The translations under genes and the position numbers were made by a program. A stretch of DNA of 64,000 nt, taken from the NCBI RefSeq assembly GCF_006440675.2, contig NZ_CP083951.1, positions 124,001 to 188,000 of the forward strand, read 5' to 3'. This stretch comes from Mesorhizobium sp. B2-8-5. GTDB lineage: Bacteria > Pseudomonadota > Alphaproteobacteria > Rhizobiales > Rhizobiaceae. Below the pieces are notes generated by a model that was not told where the DNA came from, searched no databases, and saw nothing but the letters and a program-made list of their open reading frames with translations. Shown in pieces: positions 33,516 to 44,514 of this stretch (the first letter of the stretch is position 1; each line of letters opens with the position of its first letter).

Positions 33516-35965
33516 CTTTGCCCAGCCATGCCGAAATCGTCGTCATCGGCGGCGGCATCATCGGCTGCTCCACTGCCTATCATCTGGCACGCGACCACAA
33601 GGCCGATGTGGTGCTTCTCGAGCAGGGCAAGCTGACCTCGGGCTCGACCTGGCACGCCGCCGGACTGGTCGGGCAGTTGCGCTCCTCGGCCTCGATCACG
33701 CGCGTGCTCAAATATTCCGTCGATCTCTACAAGGGACTGGAGGCCGAGACGGGCCTGGCGACCGGCTGGAAGATGACCGGCTGTTTGCGGCTGGCAACGA
33801 ACGCCGACCGTTGGACCGAATTCAAGCGGCTGGCGACCACGGCAAAAAGCTTCGGCATGGACATGCAGCTTCTGTCGCCTGCGGAAGTGAAGCGAATGTG
33901 GCCGCTGATGGAGACCGGCGATCTGGTCGGCGCCTCGTGGCTGCCGACCGACGGGCAGGCAAGCCCCTCCGATATCGCCCAGTCGCTCGCCAGGGGCGCG
34001 CGCATGCATGGCGCGAAACTGTTCGAGGACGTGCGCGTCACCGGCTTTGCGATGAAGGACGGCCGCATCACGGCGGTGAAGACTTCAAAAGGCGACATCG
34101 CCTGCGGCAAGGTGGTGAACTGCGCCGGGCAGTGGGCAAGGCAGGTCGGCGCGATGGCCGGCATCAACGTGCCGCTGCAGCCGGTCAAGCACCAGTACAT
34201 CATCACCGAGAAGATCGAGGGGCTGGCCAACGACGCGCCGACGATCCGCGACCCCGACCGCCGCACCTATTTCAAGGAAGAGGTCGGCGGGCTGGTAATG
34301 GGCGGCTATGAGCCCAACCCGCAGGCCTGGACGACCAATCTCCCAGGGGGTGACGTCCCCAACGACTGGGAATTCCGCCTGTTCGACGACGACTACGATC
34401 ACTTCGAACAGCATATGACCCAGGCGATCGCGCGTGTTCCGGCTCTGCAAACCGCCGGCGTCAAGCAGATGATCAACGGGTCGGAGAGTTTCACGCCGGA
34501 TGGCAATTTCATCCTGGGCGTCGCGCCCGAATGCGCCAACATGTTCGTCGGCGCCGGCTTCAACGCCTTCGGCATCGCGTCGGGCGGCGGCGCTGGCTGG
34601 GTGCTGGCGCAATGGGTGGTCGACGGCGAGGCGCCGCTCGACCTCTGGGTGGTCGACATCAGACGCTTCTCCGGCCTGCACCGCGACCGCGACTGGGTCA
34701 GCGACCGCACGCTGGAAGCCTATGGCAAGCACTACACGATCGGCTTCCCGCACGAGGAGTATCTGACAGGACGGCCGCGCATCGTCTCGCCACTCTATGA
34801 GCGGCTGAAGACGCACCGCGCCGTGTTCGGCTCCAAGCTCGGCTGGGAGCGGCCGAACTGGTTCGCGCCGGACGGCGCGGCCGCCGAAGACGTCTATTCG
34901 ATGGGCCGCCAGAATTGGTTCGGCCCGGTCGGCGACGAACACCGTCATGTGCGCGAGAAGGTCGGCATCTTCGACCAGTCCTCCTTCGCCAAATACGAGC
35001 TGACCGGCGCGGACGCGCTGAAGGCGCTCGACTGGATCTGCGCCAACGACGTCAACAAGCCGGTCGGACGGCTGACCTACACGCAGCTCCTCAACACGCG
35101 CGGCGGCATCGAGGCCGACCTCACCGTGTCGCGGCTCGGCGAGGACCGGTTCTACATCGTCACCGGCACCGGCTTCCGCACGCATGATCTGTCCTGGATA
35201 AGCGACCATATCGGCTCGGGCCTCGACGCCAGGTTGAAGGACGTCACGGAAGATTTCGGCACGCTGTCGCTGATGGGGCCGCGCGCCCGCGACGTGCTGT
35301 CGGCGGTGACGGAGGCCGATGTCTCGAACGCCGCCTTCCCCTTTGGCCATGCGCGCGAGATCGCAATAGCCGGCCATGGCGTGAAGGCGCTGCGCGTCAC
35401 TTATGTCGGCGAGCTCGGCTGGGAGCTGCATGCGCCGATCGCCGCCACCGGCGAGGTTTTCGACGCGCTGATGGCGGCGGGCAAAGTGCATGGCATTCGC
35501 CCGGTCGGCTACCGCGCGCTGGAGTCGCTCAGGCTGGAGAAAGGCTACCGCGCCTGGGGTTCCGACATCACGCCGAACGACACGCCGCTGGAGGCCGGGC
35601 TCGGCTGGGCGGTGAAGCTTCGCAAGAACACCGACTTCGTCGGACGCAGGGCGCTGGGGAAAGCAGCCGGCAAAGCGCCGACGAAACGTTTTGCCGGCTT
35701 CACCGTGGACGATCCCGAGATCGTGCTGGTCGGGCGCGAGACGATCCTGCGCAATGGCGAACCGGTGGGCTACCTCACCAGCGGCGGCCACGGCTACACG
35801 GTGGGCAAGAACATCGGCTACGGCTATGTGCGCAATGCCGACGGCGTCGGCGACGAGTTCCTTGCCTCTGGCGACTACGAGTTGGTGGTGGCGATGGAAC
35901 GCACGCCGGGAAAAATCCATCTCGAGCCGATGTACGATCCGGCCGGAGCAAGGATAAGGGCCTGA
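33512..35965 (+). CDS. FAD-dependent dimethylglycine/sarcosine dehydrogenase-like protein with GcvT domain
   Basis: An 817-residue protein. The FAD-binding DAO domain begins with VVIGGGIIGCSTAYHLA, followed by a covalent-FAD-type STWHAAG motif near residue 48. Residues about 375-430 form the FAO_M linker, and residues about 430-815 the folate-binding GcvT and GcvT_C domains (RVTYVGELGWELH near 630, LRLEKGYRAWGSDI near 672). Such enzymes demethylate dimethylglycine, sarcosine or related N-methyl compounds and pass the one-carbon unit to tetrahydrofolate. Coupled to the kinase upstream by a 4-nt overlap. Confidence 0.92.
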   Translation: MTLPSHAEIVVIGGGIIGCSTAYHLARDHKADVVLLEQGKLTSGSTWHAAGLVGQLRSSASITRVLKYSVDLYKGLEAETGLATGWKMTGCLRLATNADRWTEFKRLATTAKSFGMDMQLLSPAEVKRMWPLMETGDLVGASWLPTDGQASPSDIAQSLARGARMHGAKLFEDVRVTGFAMKDGRITAVKTSKGDIACGKVVNCAGQWARQVGAMAGINVPLQPVKHQYIITEKIEGLANDAPTIRDPDRRTYFKEEVGGLVMGGYEPNPQAWTTNLPGGDVPNDWEFRLFDDDYDHFEQHMTQAIARVPALQTAGVKQMINGSESFTPDGNFILGVAPECANMFVGAGFNAFGIASGGGAGWVLAQWVVDGEAPLDLWVVDIRRFSGLHRDRDWVSDRTLEAYGKHYTIGFPHEEYLTGRPRIVSPLYERLKTHRAVFGSKLGWERPNWFAPDGAAAEDVYSMGRQNWFGPVGDEHRHVREKVGIFDQSSFAKYELTGADALKALDWICANDVNKPVGRLTYTQLLNTRGGIEADLTVSRLGEDRFYIVTGTGFRTHDLSWISDHIGSGLDARLKDVTEDFGTLSLMGPRARDVLSAVTEADVSNAAFPFGHAREIAIAGHGVKALRVTYVGELGWELHAPIAATGEVFDALMAAGKVHGIRPVGYRALESLRLEKGYRAWGSDITPNDTPLEAGLGWAVKLRKNTDFVGRRALGKAAGKAPTKRFAGFTVDDPEIVLVGRETILRNGEPVGYLTSGGHGYTVGKNIGYGYVRNADGVGDEFLASGDYELVVAMERTPGKIHLEPMYDPAGARIRA

Positions 35966-35980
35966 TCCACGCAGAGCGGG

Positions 35981-36613
35981 TCAGCTGACGCGCAGCACAA
36001 GCCCCCTGCTCGGCACGGTATCGGTTTCGCCCGGCATCGAGGCATAGGGCGCCGTTTCCTCGACGCGCTTCAACCTGCCTTGAGCCTCAAGCCCGGCGAT
36101 GCGCTCGGCGAAGCCGGCCTGCCAAAGCGTGTTCTTGACGGTCAGCACGATGACGCCGCCTGGACGGCAGATGCGGATCAGCTCGTCCAGTCCCTCGACC
36201 CCGACATGGCCCGAGGTGAAGACGCCCGCCGAAACAATGCCGGCATAGGCGCCGCCGGCGAAGGGCAAAGCGTCGCCCATGGCCAGGCGATGCAGCGCCG
36301 TGTAGACGCCCTTCGCGCCTGCCTTGTCCAGCATGCCTTGCGAGATGTCGAGCGCCTCGACCCTGGGATAGCCGGTGATGGCCAGCCATTCGCCGATCAG
36401 ACCGGTGCCGGCGCCGGCATCGAGCAAGGGTTCGGCGCCGCGCGGCAGGTGCCGGGCAAGCAGCGCAAGGCATATCGTCGGGTGGCGGTAGCCGGCGGCC
36501 GACATGTCGGCGTCATAGGTCTCGGACCAGCTGTCATAGATCGCCGCCACTTCCTCAGGCCGCTTCGCGGCGTAGGCCGCGCTTAGCGAGCCGCTGTGCT
36601 TGCCGTCCGCCAT
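35981..36613 (-). CDS. Class I SAM-dependent methyltransferase
   Basis: About 210 residues starting MADGKHSGSLSAAYAAKRPEE. The SAM-binding motif I is LLDAGAGTGLIGEWL near residue 68, motif II is EALDIS near 92, and a Williams-Beuren-type N-terminal stretch (IYDSWSETYDADM) is present. Substrate unknown. It is convergent with the GcvT-type dehydrogenase and divergent from the second choline-kinase-like gene, whose start is about 100 nt away. The frame continues further upstream, but only as antisense of that gene. Confidence 0.87.
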   Translation of the reverse strand: MADGKHSGSLSAAYAAKRPEEVAAIYDSWSETYDADMSAAGYRHPTICLALLARHLPRGAEPLLDAGAGTGLIGEWLAITGYPRVEALDISQGMLDKAGAKGVYTALHRLAMGDALPFAGGAYAGIVSAGVFTSGHVGVEGLDELIRICRPGGVIVLTVKNTLWQAGFAERIAGLEAQGRLKRVEETAPYASMPGETDTVPSRGLVLRVS

Positions 36614-36715
36614 TTCTGCTCCCGCCGCCGATTCGTATCCGCAATGGTAGCCAAGCGGCAAAAACTGTGGAACCGTTCCGCTATAAAACATCGTGTGATG
36701 GTAAAGGGGATGACG

Positions 36716-37612
36716 ATGGACGAGGCGCGCGCCGCGTTGGCCGCCATTCCGGCGCTGGCAGGCTATGACGGACCGCTGCAGCGTTTGGGCGGTCTGACCA
36801 ACATGGTCTACAGGGCCGGCGAAGCGTGTCTGCGCATTCCTGGCAAGGGCACGCAAGAATATATCAACCGCGCCAACGAGGCGGTGGCGGCGCGCGAGGC
36901 GGCCAGGGCCGGCGTCAGTCCCGAAGTGCTCCATGCCGATCCGGCGTCCGGCCTGATGGCGACGCGTTTTATTGCTGGCGCCGAGACGATGTCGTCCGAA
37001 AAATTCAAGGCGCGGCCGGGCAGCCCGGCGCGGGCCGGCCAGGCCTTCCACAAGCTCCACTCTTCCGGCGCGGTCTTTCCCTTCCGCTTCGAATTGTTCG
37101 CGATGATCGACGACTATCTCAAGGTTTTGTCGACCAAGGACGTGGCGCTGCCCGCCGGCTATCACGACGTGGTGCGCGAGGCGGAAGCTGTGCGCGCGGC
37201 CCTTGCAGCGCACGCAATCCCGCTCGCCGCCTGCCATTGCGACCCGCTGTGCGAGAATTTCCTCGATACGGGCGATCGGATGTGGATCGTCGACTGGGAA
37301 TATTCCGGCATGAACGATCCGCTGTGGGACCTCGGCGACCTTTCGGTCGAGGGCAAATTCGATGTCGGCCAGGACGAGGAACTGATGCACGCCTATTTCG
37401 GTGGCGAGGCGAGGCCGGTGGAGCGCGGACGTATTGTCATCTACAAGGCGATGTGCGATCTGCTCTGGACGCTCTGGGGACTGATCCAGCTCGCCAACGA
37501 CAATCCGGCCGACGATTTCCGAGCCTATGCCGACGGCCGCTTCGCCCGCTGCAAGGCGCTGATGGAGACAACGGAATTCTCTAGGCATCTGGCCGCGATA
37601 CGCGCGGGTTAG
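36716..37612 (+). CDS. Second choline/ethanolamine-kinase-like protein
   Basis: A protein of about 298 residues. RLGGLTNMVYRA near residue 21 is the nucleotide loop, AACHCDPLCENFLDT near residue 172 is a variant Brenner motif with the catalytic Asp and Asn in place, and WIVDWEYSG is the metal site. It resembles LicA/choline kinases more than the neighbour at 32631-33515. Of three ATGs, that at 36716 is best placed after AAGGGG; 36710 and 36698 are possible. Its 3' end overlaps the convergent EamA gene by 4 nt. A small GGAACCGTTCC palindrome lies at 36669-36679 in its promoter. Confidence 0.85.
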   Translation: MDEARAALAAIPALAGYDGPLQRLGGLTNMVYRAGEACLRIPGKGTQEYINRANEAVAAREAARAGVSPEVLHADPASGLMATRFIAGAETMSSEKFKARPGSPARAGQAFHKLHSSGAVFPFRFELFAMIDDYLKVLSTKDVALPAGYHDVVREAEAVRAALAAHAIPLAACHCDPLCENFLDTGDRMWIVDWEYSGMNDPLWDLGDLSVEGKFDVGQDEELMHAYFGGEARPVERGRIVIYKAMCDLLWTLWGLIQLANDNPADDFRAYADGRFARCKALMETTEFSRHLAAIRAG

Positions 37613-38532
37613 TTCACGCCCTTCGGCACGTTCTCCGGCGGCACCTCGGTCTCCACCACCTTCTGGCGATGGAAGATGAACAGGCCGGCGAGCACGACGA
37701 TGACCGCGCCGACCAGGATACGCGGCCCCGGGACATCGCCGAAGAACACGAGGCCGAAGACCACAGCCCACAGGAGCAGGGTGTAATGCAGCGGCGCCAG
37801 CGTCGAGGCCGGCGCCAGCTTCAGCGCCCTTGTGATCATCAGATGCGCGGCGCAAGAGACGACGCCGAGCAAAAGCATGGCCCCGAAATCGAGCGCCGAC
37901 GGCGTGCGCCAGGCGCCGATGGTGAGCAGACCGCCGACAATCAGCGTGCCGATGGTCTGCCAGGTAACCAAACTCGTGTCGCTGGTGCCGCGCAGAAGAC
38001 GGCCGAGGATGATGGCGAAGCCGAAGGCGATGCTGCCCACGAGCGCGAAGGCCGAAGACAACGAGAAGGCCGCCGAGGACGGCTTCAGGATGATCAACAC
38101 GCCGCAGAAGCCGACCAGGATCGCCAGCCAGCGGCGCCAGCCGACCTTTTCGCCGAGCAAGAGATGCGACAGGGCCGCGACATAGATCGGCCCGGCCATG
38201 TAGAAGCTCATCACGTCGGCCAGCGGCAGGTAGACGACCGCGGCATAGAACAGCCCGGTATCGGTTGTGGTGGCCACGACACGCAGGAACTGCAAAACCG
38301 GCCGGTCCATGTGAAACAGCCTGGTCGTGCCCTGGTTGGCGATCATCGGACCCAGCACGATGAAGGCGCCGATCGAGCGGATGAGCACCACCTGTCCGAC
38401 GGAGAAGCTCGCGACCAGCCATTTGCCCATCGCGTCGTTCAGCGCGAACATGAAGTCGCCGGCCAGCATCAAGAGGATGCCGGCGAGCAACATGTTCCTG
38501 ATCGTGAAATTGCGCGCAAGGGACAGGGCCAT
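37609..38532 (-). CDS. EamA/DMT-family permease
   Basis: A 307-residue integral membrane protein with about ten helices in two EamA repeats (first helix LLAGILLMLAGDFMFALNDA, second repeat from about residue 160). DMT proteins export or import small metabolites; the substrate cannot be told. It is 77 nt downstream of the cytosine-deaminase-like gene on the same strand and could share its transcript, which would suggest a nucleobase or related compound, but this is weak. Ends convergent with the second kinase. Confidence 0.88.
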   Translation of the reverse strand: MALSLARNFTIRNMLLAGILLMLAGDFMFALNDAMGKWLVASFSVGQVVLIRSIGAFIVLGPMIANQGTTRLFHMDRPVLQFLRVVATTTDTGLFYAAVVYLPLADVMSFYMAGPIYVAALSHLLLGEKVGWRRWLAILVGFCGVLIILKPSSAAFSLSSAFALVGSIAFGFAIILGRLLRGTSDTSLVTWQTIGTLIVGGLLTIGAWRTPSALDFGAMLLLGVVSCAAHLMITRALKLAPASTLAPLHYTLLLWAVVFGLVFFGDVPGPRILVGAVIVVLAGLFIFHRQKVVETEVPPENVPKGVN

Positions 38533-38609
38533 GCCGGCTCCCTAGCCGCAAGCAGCCGTTTTGACGAGGGAAATCCGGGGAAATCGGTAAGACCAGCGGC
38601 GGAAATCGG

Positions 38610-39890
38610 CTAGCCGGCCTTGTGCCGCCGGTTCACCTGCATCGGCCGTCCGGCGATCGACAGCCGCGTTTCCTGCCTGGTCCGCTCGGCCACAACCCTG
38701 CCCCTGGCAATGACGCAGAGTCGCTCGGGGCGCAGGCGAACGGCTTCGATCGCATTGCCGGCATCGAGCACGACGAGGCTCGCCCGCTTGCCGACCGCGA
38801 GACCCAGATGGTCCAGTCCCATGATGGCGGCGTTGACGTTGGTCACCATGTCGAAGCAGCGCGCCATGTCGGCGGGGTTCGACATCTGCGCGACATGCAG
38901 GCCCATGAAGGCGACGTCGAGCATGTCGGCGGTGCCTAGCGAATACCAGGGGTCGAGCACGCAATCCTGGCCCCAGCCGACGCGGATGCCGAGCGCCTGC
39001 ATCTCCTTGACCCGGGTCAGGCCGCGCCGCTTCGGGAAGATGTCGTGGCGCCCCTGCAGCATGATGTTGATCAGCGGATTGGGGATTGCCGACACGCCGG
39101 CCTCGGCGATGAGCGGCAAAAGCTTCGAGACGTAGTAATTGTCCATCGAATGCATGGAGGTGAGGTGCGAGCCGGCCACCCTGCCCTGCAACCCGAGGCG
39201 CTGCGTTTCATAGGCCAGTTGCTCGATATGGCGCGACAGCGGATCATCGGTCTCGTCGCAATGCATGTCGACCATCAGGCCGCGTTTGGCCGCGATCTCG
39301 CAAAGCTCCGTGACCGAGCGCGTGCCATCCGCCATGCTGCGCTCGAAATGCGGGATGCCGCCGACGATATCGACGCCCTTGTCGAGCGCGCGGATGGTGT
39401 TCTTCAGCGCCGTCGGGGAGCGATAGAGGCCATCCTGCGGAAACGCGACCAGTTGCAGGTCGATATAGGGTGCGACGGTTTTCTTGACATCGAGCAGCGC
39501 TTCCACCGCGAGCAATCGGTCGTCGCAGACGTCGACATGGCTGCGGATGGCGAGGAGGCCCATCGACACCGCCCAGTCGCAATAGGCGAGCGCGCGCTCG
39601 CGCACCGCTTCATGCGTCAGAAGCGGCTTCAACTCGCCCCAGAGCGCAATGCCTTCGAGCAGCGTTCCGGAAGCGTTGATGCGCGGGATGCCGTAGGACA
39701 GCGTCGCATCCATATGGAAATGCGGATCGACGAAGGGCGGCGAGACCAGATTGCCGCGGGCGTCGATCTCGGTCGGCGCGGAGCCCGGCAGTTTCTGCTC
39801 GACCGCCCGAATGGTTTCGCCGGCAATGCCGATATCGGCAATCCTGCCGTCCGGCAGCGTGCCGCCGCGCACGATGAGGTCGAAATCCAT
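38610..39890 (-). CDS. Cytosine-deaminase-like amidohydrolase
   Basis: A 426-residue amidohydrolase closely matching CodA in phrasing: metal ligands DPHFHMD near residue 60, HVDVCDDRL near 117, VDMHCDETDDPLSRHIE near 212 and SHLTSMHS. The catalytic Asp is in GWGQDCVLDPWYSLG (Asp309); the next residue, Asp314 in E. coli CodA, is Cys310 here. Changes at that CodA position are known to widen activity towards 5-substituted cytosines, so the substrate may not be plain cytosine. Cytoplasmic; an EamA permease follows on the same strand. Confidence 0.87.
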   Translation of the reverse strand: MDFDLIVRGGTLPDGRIADIGIAGETIRAVEQKLPGSAPTEIDARGNLVSPPFVDPHFHMDATLSYGIPRINASGTLLEGIALWGELKPLLTHEAVRERALAYCDWAVSMGLLAIRSHVDVCDDRLLAVEALLDVKKTVAPYIDLQLVAFPQDGLYRSPTALKNTIRALDKGVDIVGGIPHFERSMADGTRSVTELCEIAAKRGLMVDMHCDETDDPLSRHIEQLAYETQRLGLQGRVAGSHLTSMHSMDNYYVSKLLPLIAEAGVSAIPNPLINIMLQGRHDIFPKRRGLTRVKEMQALGIRVGWGQDCVLDPWYSLGTADMLDVAFMGLHVAQMSNPADMARCFDMVTNVNAAIMGLDHLGLAVGKRASLVVLDAGNAIEAVRLRPERLCVIARGRVVAERTRQETRLSIAGRPMQVNRRHKAG

Positions 39891-40064
39891 CTGTCGTCAC
39901 CCTTTTCAAGAATCGGCAATCATCGTGGCCGAAAAGACAGCCTGGCGCAGCCTTTTCTTTCCCCGGGAGCCGAAAGGTTCCATCGCGCCGCAACTCGCTC
40001 TATAAGCCGCCTCTCGCCCTCGTGGCGAATCCGAAATTCTCGCAGCCAGACACAGGATCGGCCG

Positions 40065-41819
<1,755 letters not shown>

Positions 41820-41826
41820 CGCGGCG

Positions 41827-41859
41827 CCTCTCCTTCTCCCCTTGCGTGAGAAGGAGAGG
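41827..41859. terminator. Bidirectional hairpin between the ABC exporter and ilvD
   Basis: CCTCTCCTTCTC and GAGAAGGAGAGG are perfect 12-bp arms around a 9-nt loop, between two convergent stop codons. There is no T-run on either side, so termination would be partial or Rho-assisted. Confidence 0.6.
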
Positions 41860-41865
41860 CGTTCA

Positions 41866-43710
41866 TCACTCCGGCACTTTCCGCACAGCGCCCTTGTCTG
41901 CGCTGGTGGCGAAGGCGGCGTAGGCGCGCAGCGCGGTCGTCACCTTGCGCTTGCGCTTTTCGGCCGGCTTCCAGCCATCCGGGCCTTTCGCATTCATCGC
42001 CGTGCGGCGCGCTTCGAGCTCGGCATCACTGATGGCGAGCCGGATCGTGCGGTTGGGGATGTCGATCTCGATCGTGTCGCCTTCCTGGACCAGCCCGATC
42101 GCGCCGCCTTCGGCGGCTTCCGGCGAAACGTGGCCGATCGACAGGCCGGACGTGCCACCGGAGAAGCGGCCGTCGGTGATCAGGGCGCAGGCTTTGCCGA
42201 GGCCCTTCGACTTCAGGTAGCTGGTCGGGTAGAGCATCTCCTGCATGCCGGGGCCGCCGCGCGGTCCCTCATAGCGGATGACGACGATGTCGCCGGCCTT
42301 GATCTCGTTGCCGAGGATCGCCTTGACGGAGGCGTCCTGGCTTTCGAAGACGCGGGCCGGGCCGGTGAACTTCAGGATCGATTCGTCGACGCCGGCGGTC
42401 TTCACGATGCAGCCGTCGAGCGCCAGATTGCCCTTCAGCACGGCAAGGCCACCGTCTTTCGAGAACGGCGTCTTGGCCGAGCGGATGACGCCCTTCTCGC
42501 GGTCGGTGTCGAGTTCGTCCCAGCGGCGGTCCTGGCTGAAGGCGACCTGGGTCGGCACGCCGCCGGGAGCGGCCAGGAAGAAGTCGCGGACGTTTTCGGC
42601 AGAGGTGCGCGAAATATCCCAATGGTCGAGGGCCTCGCCAAGGGTCGCCGTATGCACAGTCGGCAGGTCGCGATTGATCAGACCGGCCTCGTCGAGCTGG
42701 CCGAGAATGGCCATGATGCCGCCGGCGCGGTGGACGTCCTCCATGTGGACATCGGACTTGGCTGGCGCGACCTTGCAAAGCACAGGCACCTTGCGCGACA
42801 GCCGATCGATGTCCTCCATGGTGAAGTCGACCTCACCCTCATGGGCGGCGGCGAGGATGTGCAGAACCGTGTTGGTCGAACCACCCATGGCGATATCGAG
42901 CGCCATGGCGTTCTCGAAGGCGCCCTTGGAGGCGATGCTGCGCGGCAGTGCTGTTTCGTCGTCCTGCTCGTAATAGCGCTGGGCGAGATCGACGACGAGA
43001 TGGCCGGCCTCGACGAACAGGCGCTTGCGGTCGGCATGGGTGGCCAAGGTCGAACCGTTGCCGGGCAGAGACAGGCCCAGCGCCTCGGTCAGGCAGTTCA
43101 TCGAATTGGCGGTGAACATGCCGGAGCAGGAACCGCAGGTCGGGCAGGCCGACCGCTCGATGACCTTGACGTCCTCGTCGGAGATATTGTCGTCGGCAGC
43201 CGCGACCATGGCGTCGACCAGGTCGAGCGCCTGCGCCTTGCCGGCCAGCACCACCTTGCCGGCCTCCATCGGCCCGCCGGAAACGAACACGGTCGGGATG
43301 TTGAGGCGCAGCGAGGCCATCAACATGCCGGGGGTGATCTTGTCGCAGTTGGAGATGCAGACCATGGCATCGGCGCAATGCGCGTTGACCATGTATTCGA
43401 CGGAATCGGCGATCAGCTCGCGCGACGGCAGCGAATAGAGCATGCCGTCGTGACCCATGGCGATGCCGTCATCGACGGCGATGGTGTTGAACTCCTTGGC
43501 GACGCCGCCGGCCTTCTCGATCTCGCGCGCGACAAGCTGGCCGAGGTCCTTCAGATGCACGTGGCCCGGCACGAACTGGGTAAAGGAATTGACCACGGCG
43601 ATGATCGGCTTGCCGAAATCGCTATCCTTCATGCCGGTTGCGCGCCACAGGCCGCGGGCGCCGGCCATGTTGCGGCCATGGGTGGTGGTGCGGGAACGAT
43701 AGGCAGGCAT
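41866..43710 (-). CDS. ilvD: Dihydroxy-acid dehydratase
   Basis: A 614-residue protein, matching the 616 of E. coli IlvD. It dehydrates 2,3-dihydroxyisovalerate and its homologue in valine, leucine and isoleucine synthesis. Fe-S ligand cysteines are seen in [10 protein letters not shown] near residue 122 and [19 protein letters not shown] near 195; [11 protein letters not shown] near the C-terminus is typical. AAGGA lies 7-8 nt before the ATG at 43710. It stands alone. The second IlvD/Edd member of the window is the sugar-acid dehydratase at 6471. Confidence 0.96.
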   Translation of the reverse strand: MPAYRSRTTTHGRNMAGARGLWRATGMKDSDFGKPIIAVVNSFTQFVPGHVHLKDLGQLVAREIEKAGGVAKEFNTIAVDDGIAMGHDGMLYSLPSRELIADSVEYMVNAHCADAMVCISNCDKITPGMLMASLRLNIPTVFVSGGPMEAGKVVLAGKAQALDLVDAMVAAADDNISDEDVKVIERSACPTCGSCSGMFTANSMNCLTEALGLSLPGNGSTLATHADRKRLFVEAGHLVVDLAQRYYEQDDETALPRSIASKGAFENAMALDIAMGGSTNTVLHILAAAHEGEVDFTMEDIDRLSRKVPVLCKVAPAKSDVHMEDVHRAGGIMAILGQLDEAGLINRDLPTVHTATLGEALDHWDISRTSAENVRDFFLAAPGGVPTQVAFSQDRRWDELDTDREKGVIRSAKTPFSKDGGLAVLKGNLALDGCIVKTAGVDESILKFTGPARVFESQDASVKAILGNEIKAGDIVVIRYEGPRGGPGMQEMLYPTSYLKSKGLGKACALITDGRFSGGTSGLSIGHVSPEAAEGGAIGLVQEGDTIEIDIPNRTIRLAISDAELEARRTAMNAKGPDGWKPAEKRKRKVTTALRAYAAFATSADKGAVRKVPE

Positions 43711-43960
43711 CGAACTGTCCTTGCTGGCTGGCCGCGCCGATGCGCGGCGGGCGGCGCTCAAATTTTAGTCGGCAGCGGTTATAGCGATCACGGCCCGGCA
43801 TGACCACCATTTTGCACTGCGCCAGATTCTTGCGGAAAAACAGCAAGCCTGTGTCGGATCGCGGCCCGCCCGGCCGTCCTTTGGGCAGACGGCATGGCAC
43901 CATTTCTCGCGGCCAGCCGTTTGACGGTAACCGCAAAAGAAGCATTCGGAGGACAAACAC

Positions 43961-44428
43961 ATGCAAAAGATCACTACCTGCCTGTGGTTCGACGGCCAGG
44001 CCGAAGAGGCGATGAACCATTACATTTCCATCTTCAAGAACTCGAAGGTGCTGAGCATCATGCGCTGGCCCAAGGGCCATCGTGACGAGGGCAAGGTGCT
44101 GGTGACCACGTTCGAGCTCGACGGGGTGCCGTTCCAGGCACTCAATGGTGGACCGGAATTCAATTTCACCGAAGCCATATCGCAATCGATCGACTGCAAG
44201 ACGCAGGAAGAGGTCGATCATTTCTGGACCAGGCTCAGCGAAGGTGGCGAGCCCGGACCTTGCGGCTGGCTGAAGGACAAGTTCGGCGTTTCCTGGCAGG
44301 TGGTGCCGGAACAGCTGCCGCGCCTGCTCATGGACCCCGACCAGGGCAAGGCCGGCCGGGTGATGTCGGCAATGATGCAGATGGGCAAGATCGAGATCGA
44401 CAAGATCGAAGCGGCCGCGAGGGGATGA
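43961..44428 (+). CDS. PhnB-like VOC-family protein
   Basis: A 155-residue protein with the PhnB/DemethylUbiQ-type VOC fold: MQKITTCLWFDGQAEEAMNHYISIFK at the start (metal-free open cavity members), LNGGPEFNFTEAIS in the middle, and DKFGVSWQVVP near residue 108. The function in this family is mostly unknown; it is often located near general stress genes. GGAGGACAAACAC precedes the ATG. It ends just before a heptanucleotide hairpin array, convergent with prfC. Confidence 0.87.
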   Translation: MQKITTCLWFDGQAEEAMNHYISIFKNSKVLSIMRWPKGHRDEGKVLVTTFELDGVPFQALNGGPEFNFTEAISQSIDCKTQEEVDHFWTRLSEGGEPGPCGWLKDKFGVSWQVVPEQLPRLLMDPDQGKAGRVMSAMMQMGKIEIDKIEAAARG

Positions 44429-44433
44429 GAATT

Positions 44434-44512
44434 AGTGAGTAGTGAGCAGTGAGTAGTGAGTAGCGATGCCAGCTCTTTCCAATTACCAATCAACTACTTC
44501 ACTACTCACTAG
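44434..44512. repeat. Second heptanucleotide repeat array between convergent genes
   Basis: Tandem 7-mers AGTGAGT, AGTGAGC, AGTGAGT, AGTGAGT and AGCGATG (44434-44468) are followed after about 25 nt by the complementary ACTACTTCACTACTCACTAG (44493-44512). It folds into a long imperfect hairpin between the stops of the PhnB-like gene and prfC. The repeat length, unit form and arrangement match those of the array at 24559-24640. Confidence 0.85.
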
Positions 44513-44514
44513 AA

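Noticed and set aside
35981..38551. An apparent 856-residue fusion of the methyltransferase with upstream sequence
   Set aside because: Beyond position 36613 the frame is antisense to the second choline-kinase-like gene and then out of frame with the EamA gene; only the last ~210 residues look like a real protein.
39045..40064. A 340-residue N-terminal extension of the MsbA-like exporter
   Set aside because: It runs antisense through the cytosine-deaminase-like gene. The exporter family begins near FRFFRSTENQ, and TTG at 40065 with AGGA upstream fits the family length.
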